Of a stretch of DNA of 33,686 nt, positions 8,920 to 18,137 are shown piece after piece. Position numbers and translations under genes: made by a program. How positions within the stretch are numbered: position 1 is the first letter of the stretch; each line of letters opens with the position of its first letter. The notes below the pieces were generated by a model, which saw only the letters and a list, made by a program, of their open reading frames with translations, did no database searches and was not told the DNA's origin. This stretch comes from an uncultured Sphingomonas sp. (GTDB lineage: Bacteria > Pseudomonadota > Alphaproteobacteria > Sphingomonadales > Sphingomonadaceae): assembly GCA_913777295.1 (NCBI GenBank), contig CAJYRU010000247.1, positions 1 to 33,686 on the forward strand, given 5' to 3'.

Positions 8920-9938
8920 CGGGCCACGGCATCGGCCAACAGGCCGACCGACAACGCGTAATAGTTGGAACAATTATAGTCGAGAATCACCCGGTAGTTG
9001 CCGGTCAGCAGATAGGCCGTTTGCCCCGGGCCATCGGGTTCGATCAGCGTCGCCTGGATCGTCGGGTCCAGCCGCCGGCCATCGCTCGGCACCACGCCCA
9101 GCGTCTGCCATTCGGACAGCGACCGCCACTGGCTGTGCCGCTCGAACACCCGCGGGCACCGCGGCGACAGCGACTTCGGGGTAAGGATCGACCGGTCGAA
9201 TCCACCGGGCAGCTGCACGGCGAAGCCCCAAGGCTGTCCCGGCCGCCAGCCGGCATCGACGAAATAATTCGCGATCGACGCCAGCGTGTCTGCCTCGTTC
9301 GACCAGATATTTGCGACACCGTCGCCATCGCCGTCGCGCGCCAGTCGCAGGTAGATGGAGGGCAGGAACTGCGGATAGCCGAACGCGCCGGCCCAGCTTC
9401 CCTTCAACCGGTCGCGCGGAACGCCCCGGTCGATCATCTTCAGCGTCGCGATGAACTCCGGCTCGAACAGCGACCGGCGGCGCCCTTCATAGGCCAGCGT
9501 CGCGAGGCTGCGCGGCAGATCGAAATCGCCGGTATAGCTGCCATAATTGGTTTCATGGCCCCAGATGGCGATCATGATCTCTTCGGGAACGCCGGTCGTC
9601 CGCTCGATCGACGCCAGCCGCGAACGCTGTGCGGCATAGGCGGTGCGACCGCGGTTGATCCGGGCCGCATCGACATGTCGCATCCGGTATGGCGCGAACC
9701 GCGACACGGTGGTCGTGTTGGACGCCCCCGGTTGCTGCTGGTCCAACTCGACGACGCGGGGATTGTAGGTCAGCGTCGGCAGGACGGCGTCGAGCGTCGA
9801 CTGCTGCACGCCCTGCGCCCGTGCACGAACCGCTACCTCGCGCAGATAGGACTGGAACCCCTCCGCATCCTGGGCCGACGCCGACGCCCCTGCCATCAGG
9901 CTCAGAACGACCGTCAACCCCGCTTTTGCCAAACGCAT
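8916..9938 (-). CDS. Lytic murein transglycosylase, MltB family
   Basis: 'GVPEEIMIAIWGHETNYGSYTGDFDLPRSLATLAYEGRR...FGYPQFLPSIYLRLARDGDGDGVANIW'; start at ATG 9938 gives a signal peptide. Confidence 0.92.
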   Translation of the reverse strand: MRLAKAGLTVVLSLMAGASASAQDAEGFQSYLREVAVRARAQGVQQSTLDAVLPTLTYNPRVVELDQQQPGASNTTTVSRFAPYRMRHVDAARINRGRTAYAAQRSRLASIERTTGVPEEIMIAIWGHETNYGSYTGDFDLPRSLATLAYEGRRRSLFEPEFIATLKMIDRGVPRDRLKGSWAGAFGYPQFLPSIYLRLARDGDGDGVANIWSNEADTLASIANYFVDAGWRPGQPWGFAVQLPGGFDRSILTPKSLSPRCPRVFERHSQWRSLSEWQTLGVVPSDGRRLDPTIQATLIEPDGPGQTAYLLTGNYRVILDYNCSNYYALSVGLLADAVAR

Positions 9939-10054
9939 ACACCGGCCTCCCGCTACCCTGTCGTATTGGCACAGCGGACCACGCGGATGAACCCCCTGCG
10001 CGACAAAGGCTTGCACAAAGCGTCCTGTCCGCTCTAGGCGGCGAAACGGCCTGA

Positions 10055-10144
10055 GGAAGAGTGTCCGAGTGGTTTAAGGAACCGGTCTTGAAAACCGGCG
10101 AGCGGGCAACCGTTCCGTGGGTTCGAATCCCACCTCTTCCGCCA
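10055..10144 (+). tRNA. tRNA-Ser (UGA), encoded CCA
   Basis: Acceptor GGAAGAG/CTCTTCC, anticodon stem CCGGT/ACCGG with loop CTTGAAA (anticodon TGA at 10089-10091), long variable arm, T-loop TTCGAAT, G + CCA at 10141-10144. Confidence 0.97.
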
Positions 10145-10322
10145 GAGCTGATCTCGCCGACATTGGCGGAAGTCGCCTGCAATATCGAACATATTACATT
10201 TCGGTCGTTGCTGGCATTCCCTGGCGTTCGCGACGATTCGTCGACGGGCGCCTGAAGCTGAGTTGAAAGTGGGCATGAAGCCGGTGGAATTCGAACCCCC
10301 TGGAGGCCCATGGCGCGCGTTG

Positions 10323-10510
10323 GACAGGCTGAAGGTCCGTGGAAGCGTGGCGCTGAAGGCGCCTGGACACCACGCCGACGGTAGTGGCCTATATCTGCGG
10401 ATCTCAACGCCGGGCGCGCGGTTTTGGGCTTTCATGACCGTGGTGACTGGCAAGTGGGTCGAGATTGGCATCGGTCCTGCGGTATCGGTAAGATTGGCCC
10501 CCGCGCGCCG
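10323..10510 (+). pseudogene. Decayed tyrosine-recombinase integrase, N-terminal arm-binding-type (DUF4102-like) fragment
   Basis: 'LKVRGSVALKAPGHHADGSGLYLRISTPGARFWAFMTVVTGKWVEIGIGPAVSVRLAPAR' matches the P4-type integrase N-terminal pattern; no catalytic domain follows. Confidence 0.75.
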
Positions 10511-10964
10511 CTTCACCTGCGATCATGCACGACGACACCGCATAATCTCTGGCAGCAGCTCAGACCGTTCTGTCGACGCTATATCGATCCGAAGCTAGCC
10601 ATAATCCGACGCGACTTCACCAGGCATGTCGCGGAGGACAGCCTTGAAGATCGGTCACGATTCTGACTCGTTCAAACTATGGCGCGAGGCGGCTGCTCGG
10701 GGCCGCTGCTCGAGGTTCTACAACCGGACGGTAGCTTGCCCTTCATAGGACACGATGGTCGGACATTCCTACCGTTGCCTCTCCCCCTGCTACGAGATGA
10801 TTGGCCATCGTATATCCATGGGTAAAGGCGCATTGGACGTTCGCCTTCCGGTTAGCCCAACAAACCCGTACCATCGCTGGACCTGCCGACTGAATTCGCT
10901 ACTCCGGCCAGTGGGATAGGCAAGCGAACCGCGGTCCGGTCGCAACGACGGACGGGAATTGTAA

Positions 10965-12074
10965 ATGGCAACGGTTGCGCTGGACGGACTGACCAAGCGG
11001 TTCAATGATTTGACGGTGGTGCAACCAGCGACGCTGACCATCGATGCCGGGGAGTTCGTGGTGCTGGTCGGGCCGTCGGGCTGCGGGAAGTCGACGTTGC
11101 TGCGGATGATCGCCGGGCTGGAGAGTCCCAGCGCCGGTACCGTCGCGATCGGCGGCCGCGACGTCACCCATGCCCCGCCGGCGACTCGCGGTGTGGCGAT
11201 GGTGTTCCAGTCCTATGCGCTCTATCCGCACCTAAGCGTCGCCGACAACATCGCCTTTCCGCTGAAGGTCGCCCGCCTGCCCAAGCCCGAAATCGCGGAG
11301 CGGGTGCGCGAAGCCGCCGCGATGCTCGACCTCACCGAGTTGCTCGCGCGCAAGCCGCGGGCATTGTCGGGGGGACAGCGCCAGCGGGTATCGATCGCCC
11401 GCGCCATCGTGCGCCGGCCGCAGGTGCTGTTGCTCGACGAACCGCTCTCCAACCTCGACACGGCGCTGCGCGCGCGGATGCGGCACGAATTCGCACGGCT
11501 GCACCAGCAGCTGGGCATGACGATGATCTATGTCACGCACGACCAGCTGGAGGCGATGACCCTCGCCAACCGCATCGTCGTGATGCACGCCGGGCGGATC
11601 GAACAGGTCGGCGCCCCGCTCGACGTCTATCGCTGCCCCGCCAGCCTCAGCGTCGCCGCCGCGATCGGATCGCCCGGCATGAACCTGCTGCCCGCCACCG
11701 TCGTCGATGCCGATGCGGCGGGCGCCAGCGTCCGGATCGACGATGGCGCAGTGGTGCGGACGAGCGCGCTGGTACCCGGTGGCGCGACCGGCAGCGCGGT
11801 GACGCTGGGCGTGCGGCCGGAACACCTGCTGCCCGACCGCCAAGGGCCGTTCGTCGGCGCGGTCGAGCTGTTCGAGCGCCTCGGCCCGCTGTCGTTCGCG
11901 CATCTCGGGCGACGGGGCGACGCCGGGTCGATCGTCGCGCAGCTGCCCGGCGACCGCGCGGTGCATCTGGGGGAGGTGCTGCGCTTTGCGGTGCCGCCCG
12001 CCGACACGCACCTGTTCGCCCCCGACGGCAGCGCCTATCCCTTGACCCCGCCGCCCAGCAAGCCGGTCAAATAG
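10965..12074 (+). CDS. Sugar-type ABC transporter ATP-binding protein (MalK/UgpC family)
   Basis: Walker A 'GPSGCGKSTLL', signature 'LSGGQRQRVSIARAIVRRPQVLLLDEPLSNLD', H-loop 'YVTHDQLEAMTLA', C-terminal TOBE-like region. Confidence 0.95.
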   Translation: MATVALDGLTKRFNDLTVVQPATLTIDAGEFVVLVGPSGCGKSTLLRMIAGLESPSAGTVAIGGRDVTHAPPATRGVAMVFQSYALYPHLSVADNIAFPLKVARLPKPEIAERVREAAAMLDLTELLARKPRALSGGQRQRVSIARAIVRRPQVLLLDEPLSNLDTALRARMRHEFARLHQQLGMTMIYVTHDQLEAMTLANRIVVMHAGRIEQVGAPLDVYRCPASLSVAAAIGSPGMNLLPATVVDADAAGASVRIDDGAVVRTSALVPGGATGSAVTLGVRPEHLLPDRQGPFVGAVELFERLGPLSFAHLGRRGDAGSIVAQLPGDRAVHLGEVLRFAVPPADTHLFAPDGSAYPLTPPPSKPVK

Positions 12075-12886
12075 AAGCGCTGGAGCGCCAGGAACAGCAG
12101 CAGCACCGGCATCGTCGTCACCACCGATGCCGCCATCATCAATTCGCCATCGGCGGCATGCTCACGCGCGATCGCTGCAACCGCGACCGGCAGCGTATAG
12201 CGATGCTGGTCGGCCAGCACGATCAGCGGCCACAGGAAATCGTTCCAGCTGCCGAGGAACAGGAACAGCGCCAGCGTGATAACGATCGGGGTCAGCAGCG
12301 GCAGCACGATGCCGATGAAGATGCGCGCCTCCCCCGCCCCGTCCATCCGCGCGGCATCGATCAGCTCGTCGGGGATCGCCAGCATCGCCTGCCGCACGAA
12401 CAGCACGCCGAAAATACCCGCCAGCCCCGGCAGGATCACCCCGGCATAGCTGTTGACCAGCCCTAGCTGCCGAAAGATCAGGAACAGCGGCAGCATCGCC
12501 ACCTGCCCCGGCACGACCAGCGCGGCGATCAGCAGCTTCAGCACCCGTTCGCGCCCGCGAAACTTGAGCTTCGCCATCGCATAGCCTGCCGGTACCGTCA
12601 GCAGCAGGCCGAACAGCGTCGACAGCGCGGCGACCGCGATACTGTTCCGGAGCGCAGGCAGGATGCGGTAATCGAACCACGCCCCGTCGATCTGCCGCCG
12701 CACCAGCAGCTCGTGATAATTCTCCAGGCTCCAGCGCGACGGCCATAGCGGGATCGGCAACATGGTCGATTCGCCGCGCGGCATGAACGACACGATCACC
12801 ATGTACGCCAGCGGCGCGATCGTCAGCAGGCCGAGGGCCACGACCAGCGCATTGGCGACGATCGCGCGTTTCCTTCTCACAGCCAT
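12035..12886 (-). CDS. Carbohydrate ABC transporter permease (MalG/UgpE family)
   Basis: ATG at 12886; EAA-like loop 'IPDELIDAARMDGAGEARIFIGIVLPLLTP', six-TM pattern, C-term 'YLTGLLGGGVKG'. Confidence 0.93.
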   Translation of the reverse strand: MAVRRKRAIVANALVVALGLLTIAPLAYMVIVSFMPRGESTMLPIPLWPSRWSLENYHELLVRRQIDGAWFDYRILPALRNSIAVAALSTLFGLLLTVPAGYAMAKLKFRGRERVLKLLIAALVVPGQVAMLPLFLIFRQLGLVNSYAGVILPGLAGIFGVLFVRQAMLAIPDELIDAARMDGAGEARIFIGIVLPLLTPIVITLALFLFLGSWNDFLWPLIVLADQHRYTLPVAVAAIAREHAADGELMMAASVVTTMPVLLLFLALQRFYLTGLLGGGVKG

Positions 12887-13758
12887 TCGCGCCGCCGGGC
12901 ATAGCGCGTCTGGACCCATGTCACCGCCAGGATCATCTGGAACAGGACGAAGGCGACCGCGCTCGCCTGTCCCAAATTCCACCATTTGAACCCTTCGTCG
13001 AACATGAAATACAGGATCGTCGTCGTGCTCTGCGCCGGCCCGCCCAGCGTCATGACATAGGGCTCGGCAAAGATCTGCAGGAACCCCGCGACGCTCATCA
13101 CCCCGGCCAGCACCAGCGTCGGCCCGATTGCGGGCAGCGTGACATGGCGGAACCGCGTCCAGCGCCCCGCCCCGTCGAGGCGCGCCGCCTCCATCAAATC
13201 CTGCGGCACGGCGGCCAGCGCGGCGGTGAACACGATCATGTTGTAGCCGAATATCTTCCACGTCACGAAGATCAGGATCGCCGGGATCGACGTGGCCGGA
13301 TCGCCCAGCCAGTCGATGGCGGGCACGCCGACGACGCCCAGCGCCTGGTTAACCAGCCCGAACCGGGTATTGAACAGGAACCGCCACACGACGGCGGTCG
13401 CGACGATGCTGGTGACATAGGGCGCAAACAGCACGACCCGCCACAACGGCTTCCACCGAACCGTCGCATCGTTCAGCAGCAATGCCGCGAACAGCGACGC
13501 GCCGATCGCCATCGGTACGCCCAGCAGCGCAAAGAGCAGCGTATTGCCGATCGCGCGCCAGAACAGCGGCGTCGCGAACAGCGTCGCGAAATTGGCGAAC
13601 CCGACGACGTGCAGGTTGCCCGGATCGGCCAGCGCGTAGATCGAATAATCGGTGAAGGCGATTGCCATCGCCAGCAACGTCGGCAGCACGAACACGGCGA
13701 CGATGATCGTCAGCACCGGCAGGGTGAACAGCCATCCGGCGCGGGCTTCGCGCGTCAT
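12877..13758 (-). CDS. Carbohydrate ABC transporter permease (MalF/UgpA family)
   Basis: ATG at 13758 ('MTREARAGWLFTLPVLTI'); EAA loop 'VPQDLMEAARLDGAGRWTRFRHVTLPAIGPT'. Confidence 0.93.
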   Translation of the reverse strand: MTREARAGWLFTLPVLTIIVAVFVLPTLLAMAIAFTDYSIYALADPGNLHVVGFANFATLFATPLFWRAIGNTLLFALLGVPMAIGASLFAALLLNDATVRWKPLWRVVLFAPYVTSIVATAVVWRFLFNTRFGLVNQALGVVGVPAIDWLGDPATSIPAILIFVTWKIFGYNMIVFTAALAAVPQDLMEAARLDGAGRWTRFRHVTLPAIGPTLVLAGVMSVAGFLQIFAEPYVMTLGGPAQSTTTILYFMFDEGFKWWNLGQASAVAFVLFQMILAVTWVQTRYARRREWL

Positions 13759-15020
13759 GCGATCTTTCCCGCATCGACCAGCGCGCGGCGCTGCGCCAGC
13801 AACCGGTCGACCCGCGCGTCCAGCGCGGTCAGCGCTTCGTCGATCGTCTGCAATCCCCGCACCACCCGCTCGGCGGCCAGCTGCACCTCGATCTGGATGC
13901 GTTCCCATTCGACCGCGGGCGGGATCGGCGCGGGCTGCGTCATCTGGTCGCGAAACGCCGCCAGCACCGGTTGCGCCAGCTGCGGCGAATTCCATGCATC
14001 GATCCGCGCGGGCAGGTTGCCGATCATCCGCTGGAATGTCAGTTCGCTCGCCCGCGACGTCATGTGCCGAACCAGCGCCCAGGCGGCGGCCGGCCGGGTC
14101 GTGCCGGCCGCGACGCACAGGCTGGCGCTGTCGCCCGAGACCGGGCCGGGACCGTTCGGCCCGGCAAGCCGCGCAGTGCCCCAGCGGGTCGCTGGAATCT
14201 CCCCGGCGCGGCGGCTGAGGTCGAGCAGCGTCGTGGGACTGCTGGGCCAGATCGCGAAATACCCTTGGGCAAACGCCGCCAGCGGGTCCTGAACCTCGGT
14301 CGACGAGGCGCGCGGGGCCAGCCCCTCGGCAAACAGCTGCGCGTAGAAGGCAAAGGCATGGCGGACCGGATCGGATCGGAAGTTGCCGCGTGTCGCCCGG
14401 TCGCGCAGCATCGTCGCGCCGGCCTGCGTCATCATCGTCAGCAGCGCGGTCGGCCAGTTTAGCAGCATCAGGAACACATAGTCGTCGGGCCGTCGCCGTT
14501 TGATCGCGCGCGCCATCTCCAACCACCCCGCCCAGTCGAGCGGCGGCGTGGCATAGCCGGCGGCAGCCACAATATCGCGACGGAAATACTGGACCTGCGG
14601 CGCAACCGACCAGGGGACGGCATAATCGATCCCGTCGATGCGCAGCGCGTCGCGCAGGCCCGGAATCAACCCGGCGGTCAGCGCCGGCGACGGCACCGGC
14701 GCCACCGCCCCAATCATCGCGAACTCGCGGACCCACCCGTTGAACAGCATCAGCACGTCGGGCAGCGCATTGCCCGCATGTGCGGTCAGCAGCTTTTCAT
14801 GGGCGGCGGTGGTCGGCAGCGACTGCACATCGACCGGGATCCCGGTCGCGGCGGTAAAGTCGGGCATCAGGAACGGCGAATAATCACCCTCATAGCTCAT
14901 TGCCCACACGCGCAGAGGTGGCCCCCCCGCCGTCGCGCCACAACCGCCAACCGCCAGCGCCGGCAACAGCGCCAGCATGGTCCGGCGGGTCACCCCGCTG
15001 ATGTTCTGGGAACCCGTCAC
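13755..15020 (-). CDS. Extracellular solute-binding lipoprotein of sugar ABC transporter
   Basis: GTG start at 15020 gives 'TRRTMLALLPALAVGGC' (twin-Arg plus lipobox); 'LPDVLMLFNGWVREF', 'GIDYAVPWSVAPQVQYFRRDI'. Alternative ATG at 14978. Confidence 0.85.
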   Translation of the reverse strand: MTGSQNISGVTRRTMLALLPALAVGGCGATAGGPPLRVWAMSYEGDYSPFLMPDFTAATGIPVDVQSLPTTAAHEKLLTAHAGNALPDVLMLFNGWVREFAMIGAVAPVPSPALTAGLIPGLRDALRIDGIDYAVPWSVAPQVQYFRRDIVAAAGYATPPLDWAGWLEMARAIKRRRPDDYVFLMLLNWPTALLTMMTQAGATMLRDRATRGNFRSDPVRHAFAFYAQLFAEGLAPRASSTEVQDPLAAFAQGYFAIWPSSPTTLLDLSRRAGEIPATRWGTARLAGPNGPGPVSGDSASLCVAAGTTRPAAAWALVRHMTSRASELTFQRMIGNLPARIDAWNSPQLAQPVLAAFRDQMTQPAPIPPAVEWERIQIEVQLAAERVVRGLQTIDEALTALDARVDRLLAQRRALVDAGKIA

Positions 15021-15151
15021 TGCGCGACCGTGCCGGATCGCCGGCGTCCACGCCAGTCGCGATGTTGCTGAAACATCGAGAAACTTCGGGGAAAATTGGT
15101 CCGTTGCCGTACGGTGTCGATCGGCCTGTCGGCGCGTTATTGTCGTGAAAC

Positions 15152-15173
15152 CCGTTCGACGAAGATCGAACGG
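15152..15173. promoter_or_regulatory. Perfect 8-bp inverted repeat with 6-bp spacer upstream of the TBDR
   Basis: CCGTTCGA-CGAAGA-TCGAACGG, 16 bp upstream of the ATG at 15190, within the divergent intergenic region. Confidence 0.6.
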
Positions 15174-15189
15174 ACCAGGGGGAATTTCC

Positions 15190-18099
15190 ATGCCAACGAT
15201 CACGCGCCGCCATCTCCTGTCCGGGGTGGCGCTCTTCGCCGCTGCCCATGCACAGGCCCAGACGACCACGCCCGTCGCCTCGACTGAGGCGGCCAGCGAC
15301 GGGCAGGACGCCGCCAGCGCGAGCGGCGAGGAGATCGTCGTCACCGGATCGCGCATTAGCCGTCCCGATTATGCCGCCCCCAACCCGGTGGTGTCGTTCG
15401 GTGCCGCCGACCTGCGGCAATCGGGGACGACCACTGTCACCACCTTCCTGCAACGCGTGCCGGCGCTGACCAATTCGCTTGACAGCACACGCACCGCCGG
15501 GCGCAGCCAGGCCGATGGCGCGCTGGGACAGGTCGGGCTGAACCTGCTCGACCTGCGTGGCCTTGGCCCCAATCGCACGCTGGTGCTGGTCAACGGACGG
15601 CGGCATGTCGCGGGACAGCCCGATACGGCGGCGGTCGATATCAACGCCATCCCGACCGACCTGATCGAACGGGTCGACGTGCTGACCGGCGCGGCATCGG
15701 CGATCTATGGCGCGGACGGAGTGTCGGGCGTCGTCAATTTCGTGCTGCGCCGCGATTTCGACGGCGTGGCGGCGCGGGTGCAGGGCGGGATTTCGGAACG
15801 CGGCGATGCCGGCAACCGCTTCGCATCGGTCATCGCCGGGCGCAATTTCGCCGATGGGCGCGGCAACCTGACCCTCGCCTATGAATATAACGCCGAAGAT
15901 CCACTAACGAACGACGACCGCGACTATCTGGCGCTCGCCCAGCGGCAATATTTCGTAAATGCCGACGATTACGACCCGACCCGATCGGGCAGCTACAAGG
16001 TCGCCCCGGTGCGTGACCTGCGTTACCCCTATGGTTCGAACCAGGGCTATGTCGTGATCGGCGACCAGGTATTTCGCGGCGACGGTGCGGCCTATACCCC
16101 CGGCCGGTTCCTGCTGAACGATGGCTATTCGGTCGGCGGCGACGATACGCCGGTCGCGGGCTATATCGGCGATATCCTGCCGCGATCCGAACGCCACGCG
16201 GTCAACGCGCTTGCCCGATTTGACTTTTCCGACGCGCTCAAACTGTCGGGCGAGGGCAAGTTCGTCCAGAGCGAGGTGACGAGCTTCAGCGGCTATGGCG
16301 GCAATTATCCCGCGACCATCGCGCTCGACAATCCGTACATCCCGCTGTCGATCCTGACCGCCGCGCGTGCCGCAGGCCTGACCTCGGTCGATATCAGCCG
16401 CAACAATTTCGATATTCCCCGGCGGGGCGAGACCGATCGCCGCCGGACGTGGCGCGGCGTGCTCGACGCCAGCGGGCGTGTGTCGGACCATGCGTCCTAC
16501 GACGTCAGCTACACCTATGGGCGCACCGATGTGCGCGCGACCAAGCTGAACGACCGGCTGAACACGCGTTTCCTCGAGGCACTCGACGCGGTGCGCGACG
16601 CCAGCGGGCAGATCGTGTGCCGCTCGGCCAGCGCGCGGGCAGCGGGCTGCGTGCCGGTCAACACCTTTGGCGGGCGCACCGTCGATGGCCGCTCATTCGA
16701 CTATTACCTCAGCAACCCGGTCAGCAATGCGCGCCTCGAACAACATGTCGTCAACGCCGCGCTGACCGGCGATTTCGGACAGGTCTTCACGCTGCCCGGC
16801 GGCCCGGTCGCCTTTGCCGCCGGTGGCGAATATCGCCGGGAATCGAGCCGGTTCGATCCGGCACAGGCGCTGCTCGACAACGCCTTCTACCAATATGACG
16901 AATATATCATCCCCACCCCCTCGCGCGGCAGCTTCGACGTGTGGGAGGCGTTCGGCGAACTGAACGCGCCGCTGCTGAAGGACATGCGGTTCGCCCACCT
17001 GCTGTCGGTCGGCGTCGCCGGGCGGCTGTCGGATTATTCGACGATCGGCACGACGCGGACGTGGCAGGTGAACGGCATCTACGCGCCCGTCCCGGCGATC
17101 AGCGTGCGCGGATCGTACGGTCGGTCGGTGCGGGCGCCCAATATCGGTGAATTGTTCCGCGCGGCGACCGGCACCAGCAACTTCTTCTCCGACCCCTGCT
17201 ACCTCGCCAACCGCACCCCCGGCACGCAATTCCGCGCCGCCAATTGTCAGTCGCTCATCACCGCGGCGGGCGGCAGTCCGGCGACCTTCACCGCCGCGAA
17301 CAATCCCAATGCGACGATCTTCATTCCCGGCACGCAGTCGGGCAATCGCAGCCTACGCCCCGAAGTCGCGCGGACCTGGACCGCCGGGATCGTGCTGCGT
17401 CCCGAGATCGTGCCGGGCCTGTCGATCGCGTTCGACTGGTACGATATCGATCTGACCGACGCGATCGCCACGCCGGACGCAAATAAGATCGCCGAGCTGT
17501 GCGTCGATCAGCCCAGCCTCGACAACGCCTATTGCACCGCGATCAGCCGCGCGCGCGGTAGCGGCTTCATCGACGGATTCGTCGTGCAGCCGCAGAATGT
17601 CGCGGCGTACCGCACGGCCGGCGCCGAACTGAACATTGGCTATCGCTTCACGACCGCGACGATCGGCCGGTTCGACCTGCGCCTCGTCGGCGGGTATCTC
17701 GGCCGGTTGGAACAGGTCGCGACACCGGGCGCGGTGGCGGAGAACAATGTCGATCAGCCATTCCGCCCGCGCTACACCCTCGCCTTCTCGCCCAGCTGGG
17801 AGAGCGGCGCGCTGACGCTCAGCTACAACCTGCGCTGGCAGAACGGGGTGCGGCGATTTGCCCGGATCGATACCGACAGCAATCCGACCCTCGTCGATCC
17901 GCGCTATTTCCGGTACAAGGAATTGTGGAGCCATGACGTGCAGGCACAGGTGCGTGTCAACGACCGCTTCGCCTTCTACGGCGGGGTCAACAACCTGATC
18001 GACCAGCGGCCCGATATCGGGTTCGAAACCAACCTGCCGATCTCGCCGGTCGGGCGGTATTTCTATGCCGGGGCACGGGTCGGGATCGGTGCGCGCTGA
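15190..18099 (+). CDS. TonB-dependent receptor
   Basis: ATG with AGGGGGA SD; 'EEIVVTGSRISRPDY', plug 'LLDLRGLGPNRTLVLVNGRRHV...NAIPTDLIERVDVLTGAASAIYGADGVSGVVNFVLR', C-terminal barrel. Confidence 0.94.
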   Translation: MPTITRRHLLSGVALFAAAHAQAQTTTPVASTEAASDGQDAASASGEEIVVTGSRISRPDYAAPNPVVSFGAADLRQSGTTTVTTFLQRVPALTNSLDSTRTAGRSQADGALGQVGLNLLDLRGLGPNRTLVLVNGRRHVAGQPDTAAVDINAIPTDLIERVDVLTGAASAIYGADGVSGVVNFVLRRDFDGVAARVQGGISERGDAGNRFASVIAGRNFADGRGNLTLAYEYNAEDPLTNDDRDYLALAQRQYFVNADDYDPTRSGSYKVAPVRDLRYPYGSNQGYVVIGDQVFRGDGAAYTPGRFLLNDGYSVGGDDTPVAGYIGDILPRSERHAVNALARFDFSDALKLSGEGKFVQSEVTSFSGYGGNYPATIALDNPYIPLSILTAARAAGLTSVDISRNNFDIPRRGETDRRRTWRGVLDASGRVSDHASYDVSYTYGRTDVRATKLNDRLNTRFLEALDAVRDASGQIVCRSASARAAGCVPVNTFGGRTVDGRSFDYYLSNPVSNARLEQHVVNAALTGDFGQVFTLPGGPVAFAAGGEYRRESSRFDPAQALLDNAFYQYDEYIIPTPSRGSFDVWEAFGELNAPLLKDMRFAHLLSVGVAGRLSDYSTIGTTRTWQVNGIYAPVPAISVRGSYGRSVRAPNIGELFRAATGTSNFFSDPCYLANRTPGTQFRAANCQSLITAAGGSPATFTAANNPNATIFIPGTQSGNRSLRPEVARTWTAGIVLRPEIVPGLSIAFDWYDIDLTDAIATPDANKIAELCVDQPSLDNAYCTAISRARGSGFIDGFVVQPQNVAAYRTAGAELNIGYRFTTATIGRFDLRLVGGYLGRLEQVATPGAVAENNVDQPFRPRYTLAFSPSWESGALTLSYNLRWQNGVRRFARIDTDSNPTLVDPRYFRYKELWSHDVQAQVRVNDRFAFYGGVNNLIDQRPDIGFETNLPISPVGRYFYAGARVGIGAR

Positions 18100-18137
18100 C
18101 CCTTGATCGACGGCGCGCCAAGGGCCAAGGGGCGGAC

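Noticed and set aside
7085-9184. 699-aa plus-strand ORF
   Set aside because: Lies antisense to the well-supported D,D-carboxypeptidase and RlpA/SPOR genes; composition is typical of a shadow ORF in GC-rich DNA.
10424-10666. ORF after the integrase remnant as its frameshifted continuation
   Set aside because: Translation does not resemble the integrase core or catalytic domain; treated as non-coding.
12887-13261. N-terminal extension of the MalG-like permease ORF
   Set aside because: Out-of-frame overlap with the MalF-like gene; canonical start 'MAVRRKRAIV' at 12886.
13759-14736. N-terminal half of the 619-aa ORF containing the MalF-like permease
   Set aside because: Overlaps the binding-protein gene in another frame and is low-complexity; the real permease start is ATG 13758.
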